A DNA stretch of 64,000 nucleotides, from positions 85,705 to 149,704 of the forward strand of contig CACLXG010000003.1 in assembly GCA_902610815.1 (NCBI GenBank). The letters are read 5' to 3'. The notes beneath the pieces were generated by a model that made no database searches, had not been told where the DNA came from, and was given only the letters and a program-made list of their open reading frames with translations. Made by a program: the position numbers and the translations under genes. Positions 1 through 7,852 of this stretch are shown here, in pieces; positions within the stretch are counted from its first letter, which is position 1, and each line of letters opens with the position of its first letter. Source of the stretch: an uncultured Candidatus Actinomarina sp. (GTDB taxonomy: Bacteria > Actinomycetota > Acidimicrobiia > Actinomarinales > Actinomarinaceae).

Positions 1-512
1 ATGATGACAAAGAATACATTATTAGGCACATAAAAAAATACTTTAATGTTGATAATGTTGAATACATATCATCTTGGTCAGGTATACGTGCTCTTATAGA
101 TAACAAACTAACATCGACAAAAAATGTTTCTAGGGGTCATTTTTTTAACAATGTTGATGAAAGATTTATTCAAATTTCAGGAGGTAAACTTACAGGATTT
201 AGACTTATAGCTAAAGAGAGTTTGGAAGTATTGTTTAGTGATAATTTTGAACTAACACCTCTGAGCTTTGTTGATGAGGTTCTAGATTTATCAAATAAAT
301 TTAATGAAAATGATTTAAAGAAATGCTTCGAACACTACTGTATTGTTAAACCAACAGACTACATGCTTAGAAGAACTCATTTAAGTTGGTTTAGTAATAG
401 TGGCGGCAAGAACGAATTTTCAAAAATATTAGAAAATTTTGACACAAATGGCATTGAAAATGATACTTTTGAGGAACTAATTGATGAGGGTCTTTTAAAT
501 AAAACTTACTAG
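1..512 (+). CDS. glpD: Glycerol-3-phosphate dehydrogenase, FAD-dependent (C-terminal part, cut by window edge)
   Basis: Partial gene read from base 3; the start lies upstream of the window and the ORF track shows only its last 96 codons. The open frame carries SSWSGIRALI followed by ISGGKLTGFRLIAKES, which match the substrate and FAD-contacting end of GlpD (SW-G-RPL and GGKLTTYR-LAE), and then a small helical C-terminal domain. GlpD oxidises glycerol-3-phosphate to dihydroxyacetone phosphate at the membrane and passes electrons to quinone. The stop codon overlaps the stop of the convergent crgA by four bases. The fragment is too short to exclude a close FAD-oxidoreductase relative, but the two motifs in this order make GlpD the best call. 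Confidence 0.85.
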   Translation, partial: DDKEYIIRHIKKYFNVDNVEYISSWSGIRALIDNKLTSTKNVSRGHFFNNVDERFIQISGGKLTGFRLIAKESLEVLFSDNFELTPLSFVDEVLDLSNKFNENDLKKCFEHYCIVKPTDYMLRRTHLSWFSNSGGKNEFSKILENFDTNGIENDTFEELIDEGLLNKTY

Positions 513-763
513 TTATAGTTTGTAGTCATTAGAAAACCTGCACCAATCAACCCTAGTCCGCTCCACAAATACCATCTTGAAACAGATCCAGGTAGCAAAG
601 TTAAATAGTTAAGAACTATCAAAAGAACTCCAACAATCATCAGTGCTGACATAGTGACGACGTACCATCTTGGTGAAGGGCCTTTTCCAGAAGACATTTG
701 ATTAGAAATATTTTTTGACTGTGTAGGTTTGCTACTTCTTGTTCTTTTTTTTGATACTGGCAT
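509..763 (-). CDS. crgA: Cell division protein CrgA
   Basis: Small membrane protein of 84 residues. A basic N-terminus (SKKRTRSSK) and a linker ending in SPRWYV precede two hydrophobic segments with a short WYLWS turn, and the end (GAGFLMTTNYN) matches the ITGLLLTMRW-type end of actinobacterial CrgA. CrgA is known only from actinobacteria, where it bridges FtsZ and the septal peptidoglycan synthases. I prefer the ATG at 763 over the TTG at 772 because CrgA proteins start MP-SK and a TAAGTT box lies 7 nt upstream. It is the last gene of a leftward cluster after PP2C, PknB and MutY, recalling the crgA-pknB-pstP region of mycobacteria. Confidence 0.85.
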   Translation of the reverse strand: MPVSKKRTRSSKPTQSKNISNQMSSGKGPSPRWYVVTMSALMIVGVLLIVLNYLTLLPGSVSRWYLWSGLGLIGAGFLMTTNYN

Positions 764-779
764 ATTGTTCAACTTAGTA

Positions 780-1628
780 TTAATCAGAATTTATTTCAAT
801 CACATTATTTTTATTAACTTTTATTAAATTGTCTTTTTTCATACTAGATAAAGCTTTCTTAAGTTTTATTTCGCTTGTGTTGAGCTCTTTTTTCAGTTCA
901 TAAAATGAAACTGGTTCCTCTGTTATTAAAAACTTGAGTATCTTACCACGTGTCTCTCTGTTGGATCCTTTGTATTTCTCTAATGATTTATTTTTAACTT
1001 TAAAATACTTACTGCAGGAACTTTCAACTGGGCACTCGGCACAATTTGGGCTAATACTTTTACACACCTGACTTCCAAAATCCATAAATGCTTGATTAAT
1101 GTCTCTAGATTTAACTCTACTTAAGAGTAAGTTAGAGTATTTTTTCAAGTAAGAGCCCACATCGTCGATACCGAAAAACCTACTAAGTATTCTTTTAACA
1201 TTTGTGTCTTCTGTAATAATTTGGTCACCATATGCAAATGACCTAATTGCACTATTTGTATACTTTCCAACACCAGGTAAACTTTCAAAATTTGGATATA
1301 AATTGTCAAAACCTATATTTGAAATAATTTTTGAAGCCTCGTGCAATCTTTTTGCTCTATTGTTATATCCCAGTCCTGACCACAACTTTAAAACCCTTTT
1401 ATAGGATGTTTTAGACATAATCTCAGGGGTTGGAAATGCTTTTACAAACACTTCATAGTATTCGTTTGCTCTGTTGAGCTGAGTCTGTTGAGAAATAGTT
1501 TCAAGTAGAAATATTTCCCATGGATTACTAGAACTTCGCCACGAAAACTCTCTCTTATTTGCTTTGTACCACTTATAAAGTTCTTTTTTTAGTTTTTTAG
1601 TTTTAACTTCCAAAGCTAAGCTCAACAA
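780..1628 (-). CDS. mutY: A/G-specific adenine glycosylase MutY
   Basis: Base-excision repair glycosylase that removes adenine opposite 8-oxoguanine. The helix-hairpin-helix LPGVGKYTNSAI is followed by the catalytic Asp in ITEDTNVKRIL, and the second catalytic Glu lies in LLETISQQTQ. The [4Fe-4S] ligands are present with canonical C-x6-C-x2-C-x5-C spacing (CKSISPNCAECPVESSC). The NUDIX-like 8-oxoG recognition domain of long MutY proteins is missing. The last ~55 residues instead look like a small winged helix (VSFYELKKELNTSE), as in other short actinobacterial MutY proteins. The start is uncertain: TTG codons at 1628 and 1625 follow an AGAAGG motif and overlap the end of pknB. Confidence 0.9.
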   Translation of the reverse strand: MLSLALEVKTKKLKKELYKWYKANKREFSWRSSSNPWEIFLLETISQQTQLNRANEYYEVFVKAFPTPEIMSKTSYKRVLKLWSGLGYNNRAKRLHEASKIISNIGFDNLYPNFESLPGVGKYTNSAIRSFAYGDQIITEDTNVKRILSRFFGIDDVGSYLKKYSNLLLSRVKSRDINQAFMDFGSQVCKSISPNCAECPVESSCSKYFKVKNKSLEKYKGSNRETRGKILKFLITEEPVSFYELKKELNTSEIKLKKALSSMKKDNLIKVNKNNVIEINSD

Positions 1629-3372
1629 AACCTTCTGGATCTAAAAACTCACCTTCTTTAGGGACCTGGTCGCTAACAGTGCCACCAGTATCTCCAGTTG
1701 CCGAAGGCAATAGACCAACTTCTTGCAATACAGTAGATGCCTCTTGATAATTTAAACCAATTAAACTTGGAACTTCTATTTTTAGACCAAGCGAAACAAT
1801 GACTTGAATAATTTGAGTTGGAGGAACAATTTCTCCTACGCTAGGAATAGTATGTGAGACTAATCCTACATCTACATTCTCAGAATATTCTTCGATAATT
1901 TCATATTCAAAACCTAGAGTTTCTAAAATTTGAATCGCATCTTCAGGAGACTTTCTAGATAGATCACTAATTTTTATAAGGCTCGGACCGGCTGAAATTA
2001 CGAAATCAACTTTTGAGTTTGGACTCATTTTTGTTCCAGCAACTGGATTTTGTGAAATTACAAACCCTCGTGGAATGTTGTCGTCATTTACTTCAATTTT
2101 TTGACCAACAGTAAAGCCACTTTCTTCTATGACATATATTGCTCTCTCTATTTCTAAATCTAATATGTAAGGAATTGGAAACGCCTCAGGACCGACGGAA
2201 ACAATGATTGTAACGAGAGAGTTAGGGTTTGCAACAGTGTTTGCTGTAGGTTGTGTACTTATTACAGAACCTGCTGGTACGGTTGGGCTTGCCGCATTCT
2301 CTATTCCTACTTTAAATCCTAAGTTTTGAAGGTCAGAAAGAGCTTGAGCTTGCTCACTTCCAGTTAGATCAGGAATCTCTAAGAGAGTGGGTGCACCACC
2401 GTCTACGGGCAATCCATCAAAAACTTGAGTTAAAGTCCAAATTGTACCAAAAACAACACCAACTGAAATTAGTAATGCTGGAAGAGTAAATCTTAGTTTT
2501 ATTTTTGGATTTGTGAGGTCTACTAAGTTTTCTCTGGTTTGTTCAGACTGTAAGCTTTTTCTCTGTTGAAGAAAGGTCGCACGTAAGTCTTCTGCAGATT
2601 TAAATCTATCATAATTTGCTTTTTCAAGAAGTTTCATAACAGCATTTTCGACACCTTTTGGTAAATCACGTCGAAAATTTGAGAGCTTTTCAGGTTTTTC
2701 TGTTAAGTGTTTTGTAGCTGTAGATATTGGAGAATCTCCAGAAAAGGGAGGTGTTCCAGCTATAAGTTCATAGATAACTGTTCCAAGAGAGTACAGATCG
2801 GATTCTATTGAAACTGGCTTGCCCTGGGCTTGTTCAGGCGATATATAACTTGCTGTTCCAAGTATTGAGCCAGTTTTTGTAATATCACTCTCTTCATTTT
2901 GCAAAGAAACAATACCAAAATCAGTTACTTTAACCTTTCCATCGGGAGTAATCATAATATTTCCAGGTTTAATATCTCTATGAACTAAACCTTTTTGATG
3001 AGCTGCATGTAGGCCATTTGAAACTTGAGCTCCAATAAATAATATATCACTTAAGCTAATTGTTTTATTTTTTGAAATAATAGATGTGAGAGTGCTACCT
3101 TCTATATATTCCATCACAAAAAAGGGTTCTTCTTCAATCCCCCAATCAAAAATTTGAACAATATTGGGGTGATTCAAATTGGCAGCAGTTTTTGCCTCTC
3201 TCTTAAATCTTTCAACAAAAGCTTCTTGGTTAACATAATTAGGTTTAAGTGTTTTAATAGCAACAAATCTTTCTAGTTGGGTGTCTTTAGCCTTATATAC
3301 AAAAGCCATTCCACCTTCTCCAAGAACTTCTAGTATCTTGTATCTATCTTTAACAACTTGACCAATTTTCAT
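1603..3372 (-). CDS. pknB: PASTA-domain Ser/Thr protein kinase PknB
   Basis: Transmembrane Hanks-type kinase of 589 residues. The cytoplasmic N-terminal domain (~10-270) has the glycine loop LGEGGMAFVYKA, the lysine in VAIKTLK, the catalytic loop HRDIKPGN and DFG. One membrane segment follows at about 292-315. Outside are four PASTA repeats, recognisable by their spaced cores such as VISTQPTANTVANPNSLVTI and VISQNPVAGTKMSPNSKV. PASTA domains sense muropeptides or lipid II, and in actinobacteria PknB controls growth and division. The gene follows the phosphatase gene by two bases and overlaps mutY, so kinase and phosphatase should be made together. Confidence 0.95.
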   Translation of the reverse strand: MKIGQVVKDRYKILEVLGEGGMAFVYKAKDTQLERFVAIKTLKPNYVNQEAFVERFKREAKTAANLNHPNIVQIFDWGIEEEPFFVMEYIEGSTLTSIISKNKTISLSDILFIGAQVSNGLHAAHQKGLVHRDIKPGNIMITPDGKVKVTDFGIVSLQNEESDITKTGSILGTASYISPEQAQGKPVSIESDLYSLGTVIYELIAGTPPFSGDSPISTATKHLTEKPEKLSNFRRDLPKGVENAVMKLLEKANYDRFKSAEDLRATFLQQRKSLQSEQTRENLVDLTNPKIKLRFTLPALLISVGVVFGTIWTLTQVFDGLPVDGGAPTLLEIPDLTGSEQAQALSDLQNLGFKVGIENAASPTVPAGSVISTQPTANTVANPNSLVTIIVSVGPEAFPIPYILDLEIERAIYVIEESGFTVGQKIEVNDDNIPRGFVISQNPVAGTKMSPNSKVDFVISAGPSLIKISDLSRKSPEDAIQILETLGFEYEIIEEYSENVDVGLVSHTIPSVGEIVPPTQIIQVIVSLGLKIEVPSLIGLNYQEASTVLQEVGLLPSATGDTGGTVSDQVPKEGEFLDPEGFVELSFGS

Positions 3373-3374
3373 AA

Positions 3375-4028
3375 TTAAATCACATTAATAATAATCGCTG
3401 TAACATTGTCTTTAGGTTCTTGTATTAAAACTTCGCTGACTAGAGTATCTGCACTAATCCCCTCTTGTAATTTTTTCTTTAAATACTCATCACCAACTTC
3501 GTTATAAAGACCATCTGTACAAAGAAGAACAACATCCCCACTAGAAAGTTTTATATCTTTTTTTTGTATGTTTAGATTTTTCTTAGTACCTAAAGCTTGT
3601 ATTAAGACGTTTTGATATCCTGGGACATTTTCATCTTCTGTTAATTTTATTAAATTCCTTTTGGATAACACATAGCACCTTGAGTCACCCACATGAGCAA
3701 CATGCATTACACCTGACGCATCAATCTTCACTGCAGTCATAGTTGTTCCCATTCCTTCAGAATCAGCATTGTTGGACTGATACTCAAAAATTTTATTATT
3801 TGCTAATTTTATGTAATCTTCTATATTTTCTAATTCATCACTCATTACAGTGGATGCAATAGAACTTGCAACCTCTCCTTTTTTATGCCCACCCATTCCA
3901 TCAAAAACTCCTGCTCTAAAAGGAAGAGACATATTTCCTGAAATCAAAGGGAAGTGAGAATCTTCATTTTTCTCTCTCTTTGGGCCACATTCAGACTTAA
4001 TTGACCAAACTATTTTTAATTCATTCAT
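3375..4028 (-). CDS. pstP: PP2C-family Ser/Thr phosphatase (PstP-like)
   Basis: Metal-dependent PPM phosphatase of 217 residues, expected to reverse PknB phosphorylation. All main PP2C motifs are visible in order: NEDS, VFDGMGGHKKG, GMGTTMTAV, HVGDSRCYVL, LLCTDGLYNEV and the final DNVTAIII. The aspartates that bind the two catalytic metals are therefore kept. Unlike mycobacterial PstP it has no transmembrane or extracellular part after the catalytic domain. It heads the leftward operon PP2C-pknB-mutY-crgA. A GATTAT box 6 nt before the ATG is a possible leaderless promoter. Confidence 0.92.
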   Translation of the reverse strand: MNELKIVWSIKSECGPKREKNEDSHFPLISGNMSLPFRAGVFDGMGGHKKGEVASSIASTVMSDELENIEDYIKLANNKIFEYQSNNADSEGMGTTMTAVKIDASGVMHVAHVGDSRCYVLSKRNLIKLTEDENVPGYQNVLIQALGTKKNLNIQKKDIKLSSGDVVLLCTDGLYNEVGDEYLKKKLQEGISADTLVSEVLIQEPKDNVTAIIINVI

Positions 4029-4132
4029 CCATACATAATCTTAGTTGTGAAATGTATTTGTTTTCTTAGACTTAATAAAGAACTAGAATATTACAAAATG
4101 CATTCCAAGCATACTTATGAAAAGGTTGAAAT

Positions 4133-5113
4133 ATGCAAAGAAATATAAGATATTTGATTTTCTCAATAGTAATTTCAATATTTTCTATCGGAATCTTTCA
4201 GTACTATCAGAATTTTAATGAGTCAAGAATATTTAATACATTCCTAGAAAATGCGGGAGTTGTTTCAACTTTGCATGTAGACAGCTCTGAACAATTTAAA
4301 ACTTTACTTGATTTTTCTGAAGTTAGCAGAGAAGAATTTGAGTCAACGTTAAATAATGTAATTTCAAATGCAAGAGAAGCATATGAGATATTAAATAATA
4401 CAGATTCTTCCCTAACTTTAAAAGAGAAAGAACTTTTATCCTTAGCAAATTTATACTGGCTTCAAGGATTAGAACTTTTTGAAGTCTCTATTCTAACATT
4501 GATTGATAATCCAGATTCTGCCAAAGTTCAGGAGTCTATTGCTCAAAGTATCTCTGATTTATCAATTGGTGACAGATCTTACGAAGAATTTCTTTTTTTA
4601 ATAAAGACAAATTCTGAAGCAGCAGGAACTTTTTTGCCAGTTCTATATGAAATAGAATATGTAGGCCTTGAAGATAATTCATTTAAATTTGCGGACTTGC
4701 TTGTTGAAAAAGCTAAATCTAGCACAGGCGGATTGTTTTTACGAAGAAATTTGTCTATCTCAGGGGCTGAGTTTGAACCCACTCCAATTGCAGTAACAGA
4801 GGATGATTATTTTGTACTATTAAATGAAAAAATAGAACTTCAAGTTGTTCTTACAAATGAAGGAAATGTTGATTCTTATGACGTTGTTATTTTAATTTTA
4901 GTAACTGATGAATACGGAGAAACTATTCATGAGCAGCAATCCAAAATTGACTCCATAGGTCCTCAAGAAAGCAGAATTTTCTATAGTGATGCAATTAATA
5001 TAGAAGCAGGTGTATTACATGAGTGGTTTATTAAATTAGAAGAAGTAGAAAAAGAGGAAAACCTAAATGATAACTTATATAGTATTTTTGGTTTTATTCC
5101 CCCAGAAGGATAA
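4133..5113 (+). CDS. Membrane-anchored extracytoplasmic protein of unknown function
   Basis: No family recognised. The 326-residue protein starts with an uncleaved-looking signal anchor (YLIFSIVISIFSIGIF). A long helical acidic region (~40-210) follows, and then a C-terminal beta-rich part from about 225 (ELQVVLTNEGNVDSYDVVI) that resembles a CARDB or other Ig-like fold, with the typical phrase 'TNEGN' and paired aromatic and acidic residues. It probably sits outside the membrane. It lies divergently from the PP2C-pknB cluster and three bases before serS, so it may share a transcript with serS. A role in envelope or division biology is only a guess from position. Confidence 0.6.
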   Translation: MQRNIRYLIFSIVISIFSIGIFQYYQNFNESRIFNTFLENAGVVSTLHVDSSEQFKTLLDFSEVSREEFESTLNNVISNAREAYEILNNTDSSLTLKEKELLSLANLYWLQGLELFEVSILTLIDNPDSAKVQESIAQSISDLSIGDRSYEEFLFLIKTNSEAAGTFLPVLYEIEYVGLEDNSFKFADLLVEKAKSSTGGLFLRRNLSISGAEFEPTPIAVTEDDYFVLLNEKIELQVVLTNEGNVDSYDVVILILVTDEYGETIHEQQSKIDSIGPQESRIFYSDAINIEAGVLHEWFIKLEEVEKEENLNDNLYSIFGFIPPEG

Positions 5114-5116
5114 CCT

Positions 5117-6367
5117 ATGCTAGACCCTACAATATTGAAAGATAATTTAGAAGTTTTAGAATCAAATATTTCAAGAAGAAATTTAAAAATAGATGTTAAC
5201 AACTTAATTTCTTTAAATGAAGAAAGAAAATCTTTACGATTTGATGCAGAACAAAAACGTTCTCAACAAAAGGAATTAGGTAAGCAAATTGCAAATGCCG
5301 ATGAAAGTGAAAAAGAAGGATTGTTAAACAAAGCTTCAGAATTGAGTAACGAGGTCAAGTTGTTGTTTGAACAAGTTGATAAAAAAGATGAAGAATTCCT
5401 AAACTTGTGGGTAAAGATTCCTAATTTAATTTCTGAAACTTCACCAGATGGAAAATCTGACAAGGATAATTCAGAAATTAAAAAAGTTGGAAATATTAAA
5501 GATATACCTAATCCAAAAGATCACTTAGAAATTGCTTCTAAATTAAATTTGATAGATGTTGAAAAAGCTTCAGAAGTTTCAGGTTCAAGGTTTGCATATC
5601 TATTTGGAGATTTAGTAAAAATTGAGTTTAATTTAGTCTCTTGGGCCTTAAATAAATTATCAGAAAAAGGATTTACTCCGACAGTCCCACCAGTTTTGGT
5701 GAGAGAAAATGCTTTGTATGGTACTGGTTTTTTCCCAGATGATGCAGAGCAGGTTTATGAAATTCCAAATGATGATTTGTTTCTTGTGGGTACTTCTGAA
5801 GTTCCCCTTGCTGCACTGCATGCAAATGAAATTATCAACATGGAAGAATTGCCTCTAAGGTACGCAGGGTTTTCAACATGTTTTAGAAGAGAAGCCGGTA
5901 CTTATGGAAAAGACACTACAGGAATATTTAGAGTTCATCAATTTGATAAAGTTGAGATGTTTTCATTCTGTAATCCTGAAAAATCTGAAGAGGAACACGA
6001 ATTTATTCTGTCAGTAGAAGAAGAACTTTTACAGTCTTTGGAGATACCATACAGGGTTGTAGATGTTTGTGCAGGAGACCTGGGTGCTTCTGCTGCTAAA
6101 AAATACGACATCGAAGCATGGATACCAAGTCAAAATACATATAGAGAGGTTACTTCATGCTCTAACACAACAAGCTTTCAAGCAAGAAGGCTGAATATAA
6201 GAGCAAAGTCAGAAGGAGAAACTAATGTACTACATACTTTAAATGGAACAGCCATTGCAGTGGGAAGAATTTTAATTGCCTTAATTGAAAACAACCAAAC
6301 TGAAGATGGTAAGGTCGAGTTTTCTGATAAATGTGCTGAAATTATAGGTGTTAAAAACCTAGGCTAA
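5117..6367 (+). CDS. serS: Seryl-tRNA synthetase
   Basis: Class II aminoacyl-tRNA synthetase that charges tRNA-Ser with serine, and also the selenocysteine tRNA in organisms that use Sec, which matters here because two Sec genes lie in this window. The N-terminal coiled-coil arm (residues ~28-105, many K, E, Q) precedes the catalytic core. Motif 2 is FRREAGTYGKDTTGIFRVHQ, and the serine pocket segment EVTSCSNTTSFQARR and motif 3 (NGTAIAVGRILIALIEN) are intact. Length 416 is normal. Three tRNA-Ser genes lie about 1.1 kb downstream. Its 3' end overlaps the convergent LysE gene by nine bases. Confidence 0.97.
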   Translation: MLDPTILKDNLEVLESNISRRNLKIDVNNLISLNEERKSLRFDAEQKRSQQKELGKQIANADESEKEGLLNKASELSNEVKLLFEQVDKKDEEFLNLWVKIPNLISETSPDGKSDKDNSEIKKVGNIKDIPNPKDHLEIASKLNLIDVEKASEVSGSRFAYLFGDLVKIEFNLVSWALNKLSEKGFTPTVPPVLVRENALYGTGFFPDDAEQVYEIPNDDLFLVGTSEVPLAALHANEIINMEELPLRYAGFSTCFRREAGTYGKDTTGIFRVHQFDKVEMFSFCNPEKSEEEHEFILSVEEELLQSLEIPYRVVDVCAGDLGASAAKKYDIEAWIPSQNTYREVTSCSNTTSFQARRLNIRAKSEGETNVLHTLNGTAIAVGRILIALIENNQTEDGKVEFSDKCAEIIGVKNLG

Positions 6368-6943
6368 TAAGAGGCTTCCAACCATACTTAAACCTAAAAT
6401 GATATATACAGCTCTTTCCCATGATATAAAAATACCTCTAAAATAAAATCCTGAAGATGAATTTTTTATCAACCAACCTTGTAGACTTTCTCCTAAAATT
6501 AACCAAATCCCAACACAAAAAGGAAGAACAGTAAAATAAATAAGTGCACCTTCGATACTCGTTAATTTAAACGCTGTTAGACCTGATACAGCCATAACAA
6601 TTCCTTTTGGGTTTATCCATTGAAACAAGCACCCTTGTATAAAAGTTAGAGGCTTTTTTAATCCAGAATTATCTTCAACAGAAGTTTTTGTAATTGAAAT
6701 TTTGTAAGCTATGTAAATTATTACGATATATCCAACATATTGTATATATTGAAATACTTCATTAGGAATGAAAGATAACAAAAATCCACCAATTAAGAAT
6801 AAAAATGTAAATCCAAACCAAATGCCTAAAAAGTGAGGAATAGATTTTTTGCGACCAAACTTTATTCCAGATGCCATAAGCATAGAGTTGTTTGGGCCCG
6901 GTGTAATCGCAGTTACAAACGCAAAAATGAAAAACTCAAACAT
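6359..6943 (-). CDS. LysE/RhtB-family amino-acid exporter
   Basis: Integral membrane protein of 194 residues with about six hydrophobic segments. The N-terminal signature ITPGPNNSMLMASGIKFG is the typical LysE/RhtB start (TPGP--L). A second recognisable block is FQWINPKGIVMAVSGLTAF, matching the NPK motif. Members export lysine, threonine, homoserine or other amino acids; the substrate cannot be read from sequence. The start at 6943 is supported by a TAATAT box exactly six bases upstream, the leaderless pattern seen widely in this window. Confidence 0.9.
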   Translation of the reverse strand: MFEFFIFAFVTAITPGPNNSMLMASGIKFGRKKSIPHFLGIWFGFTFLFLIGGFLLSFIPNEVFQYIQYVGYIVIIYIAYKISITKTSVEDNSGLKKPLTFIQGCLFQWINPKGIVMAVSGLTAFKLTSIEGALIYFTVLPFCVGIWLILGESLQGWLIKNSSSGFYFRGIFISWERAVYIILGLSMVGSLLLA

Positions 6944-6949
6944 TTGGCT

Positions 6950-6955
6950 ATATTA
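6950..6955 (-). promoter_or_regulatory. Candidate leaderless promoter -10 box (LysE gene)
   Basis: TAATAT on the minus strand, six bases before the ATG at 6943, which would place the transcription start on the A of the start codon. No Shine-Dalgarno motif lies between. Confidence 0.55.
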
Positions 6956-6983
6956 ACACCAACACTTGAGATAATTAAATAAG

Positions 6984-7442
6984 ATGAAATATATATCAGA
7001 TGAAGACAAGATGAGAGTAGCTCTTGATGAAGCAAGAAAAGCTCACAATATTGATGAAGTTCCTGTGGGTGCAGCAATATTTGATAAAGACGATAACTTA
7101 ATCTGTGCAAATCATAATAGAAGAGAATTAGATCAAAACCCAGTCTCTCATGCGGAGATACTAGTTTTAGAAGAAGCTTCACAAATCTTGGGTACTTGGA
7201 GACTTGAAGACACAACAATAGCAGTAACTTTAGAACCAGACGCTATGTGTGCAGGTGCAATTCTAAACGCCAGAATTAGCAAACTTATTTATGCTGCACC
7301 AAACCTCAAAGCAGGTGCAGCATATTCATTATATAACATTCCACAAGACCCTCGACTTAACCATCATGTCGAGATAAAAGATAATATTCTTTCTCATGAA
7401 TCTGAAGCTATATTATCCTCTTTCTTTGACAGTAAGAGATAA
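6984..7442 (+). CDS. tadA: tRNA adenosine(34) deaminase TadA (variant zinc site)
   Basis: Converts A34 of tRNA-Arg(ACG) to inosine. Deaminase core features are clear: VPVGAAI, the HAE motif (His56, Glu58) and the region TLEPDAMCAGAI that normally reads TLEPC-MCAGA. The first of the two zinc cysteines is Asp86 here (codon GAC at 7239-7241), while Cys89 is kept. Asp can bind zinc, so the enzyme may still work, but the change is unusual. Length (152 aa) is typical. The gene lies 26 bp before a four-tRNA cluster that ends with tRNA-Arg(ACG), its expected substrate, so enzyme and substrate may be cotranscribed. Confidence 0.88.
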   Translation: MKYISDEDKMRVALDEARKAHNIDEVPVGAAIFDKDDNLICANHNRRELDQNPVSHAEILVLEEASQILGTWRLEDTTIAVTLEPDAMCAGAILNARISKLIYAAPNLKAGAAYSLYNIPQDPRLNHHVEIKDNILSHESEAILSSFFDSKR

Positions 7443-7468
7443 CTAAAATAGAATCTCAGGTTTTTTTC

Positions 7469-7557
7469 GGAGGGATCGCATAGTCTGGCCTAGTGCGCAC
7501 GCTTGGAAAGCGTGTAAGGGTTTATCCCCTTCGAGGGTTCGAATCCCTCTCCCTCCG
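7469..7557 (+). tRNA. tRNA-Ser (GGA)
   Basis: The seven-base acceptor stem GGAGGGA pairs with TCCCTCC, and the discriminator is G. The anticodon loop TTGGAAA lies between CACGC and GCGTG, a long variable arm (AAGGGTTTATCCCCTT) follows, and the T arm is GAGGGTTCGAATCCCTC. The long variable arm and anticodon GGA identify a serine tRNA. CCA is not encoded; CAA follows. Confidence 0.95.
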
Positions 7558-7577
7558 CAAAAAGAAAGAAACCATCT

Positions 7578-7663
7578 GGAGGGATGGCCGAGCGGACGAA
7601 GGCGATAGTCTTGAAAACTATTGTATGTATTCCATACCGTGGGTTCGAATCCCACTCCCTCCG
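7578..7663 (+). tRNA. tRNA-Ser (TGA)
   Basis: The acceptor stem GGAGGGA/TCCCTCC is identical to that of the preceding tRNA, with discriminator G. The anticodon loop CTTGAAA is in the stem ATAGT/ACTAT, followed by a long variable arm and the T loop GGGTTCGAATCCC. Anticodon TGA with a class II fold gives serine. Confidence 0.95.
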
Positions 7664-7670
7664 CTGACTT

Positions 7671-7757
7671 GGAGAGGTGACTGAGTGGCCTAAAGTGCTC
7701 GCCTGCTAAGCGAGTGGGGAAGAAATTCCCTCGAGGGTTCGAATCCCTCCCTCTCCG
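7671..7757 (+). tRNA. tRNA-Ser (GCT)
   Basis: The acceptor stem GGAGAGG pairs with CCTCTCC, discriminator G. The anticodon loop CTGCTAA is flanked by CTCGC/GCGAG, with a long variable arm GGGGAAGAAATTCCC and T arm GAGGGTTCGAATCCCTC. This is a serine tRNA reading AGY codons. Confidence 0.95.
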
Positions 7758-7761
7758 CAAA

Positions 7762-7835
7762 GCGCCCGTAGCTTAACTGGATAGAGCATCTGATTACGGA
7801 TCAGAAGGTTGGGGGTTCGACTCCCTCCGGGCGTG
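7762..7835 (+). tRNA. tRNA-Arg (ACG)
   Basis: Standard short tRNA. The acceptor stem GCGCCCG pairs with CGGGCGT (one G-U pair), the D arm is AGCTTAACTGGATAGAGCA, and the anticodon loop TTACGGA is in TCTGA/TCAGA. The T arm GGGGGTTCGACTCCCTC is normal. The A34 of ACG is the target of TadA, encoded at the head of this cluster. Confidence 0.96.
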
Positions 7836-7852
7836 CTCTAATTATTATTAAA

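Noticed and set aside
7443-7760. ORFs of 105 aa (minus) and 63 aa (plus) over 7443-7760
   Set aside because: They run through the three tRNA-Ser genes; their translations come from repeated tRNA arms (GFEPTVWN, GFESLSL) and are typical false calls.
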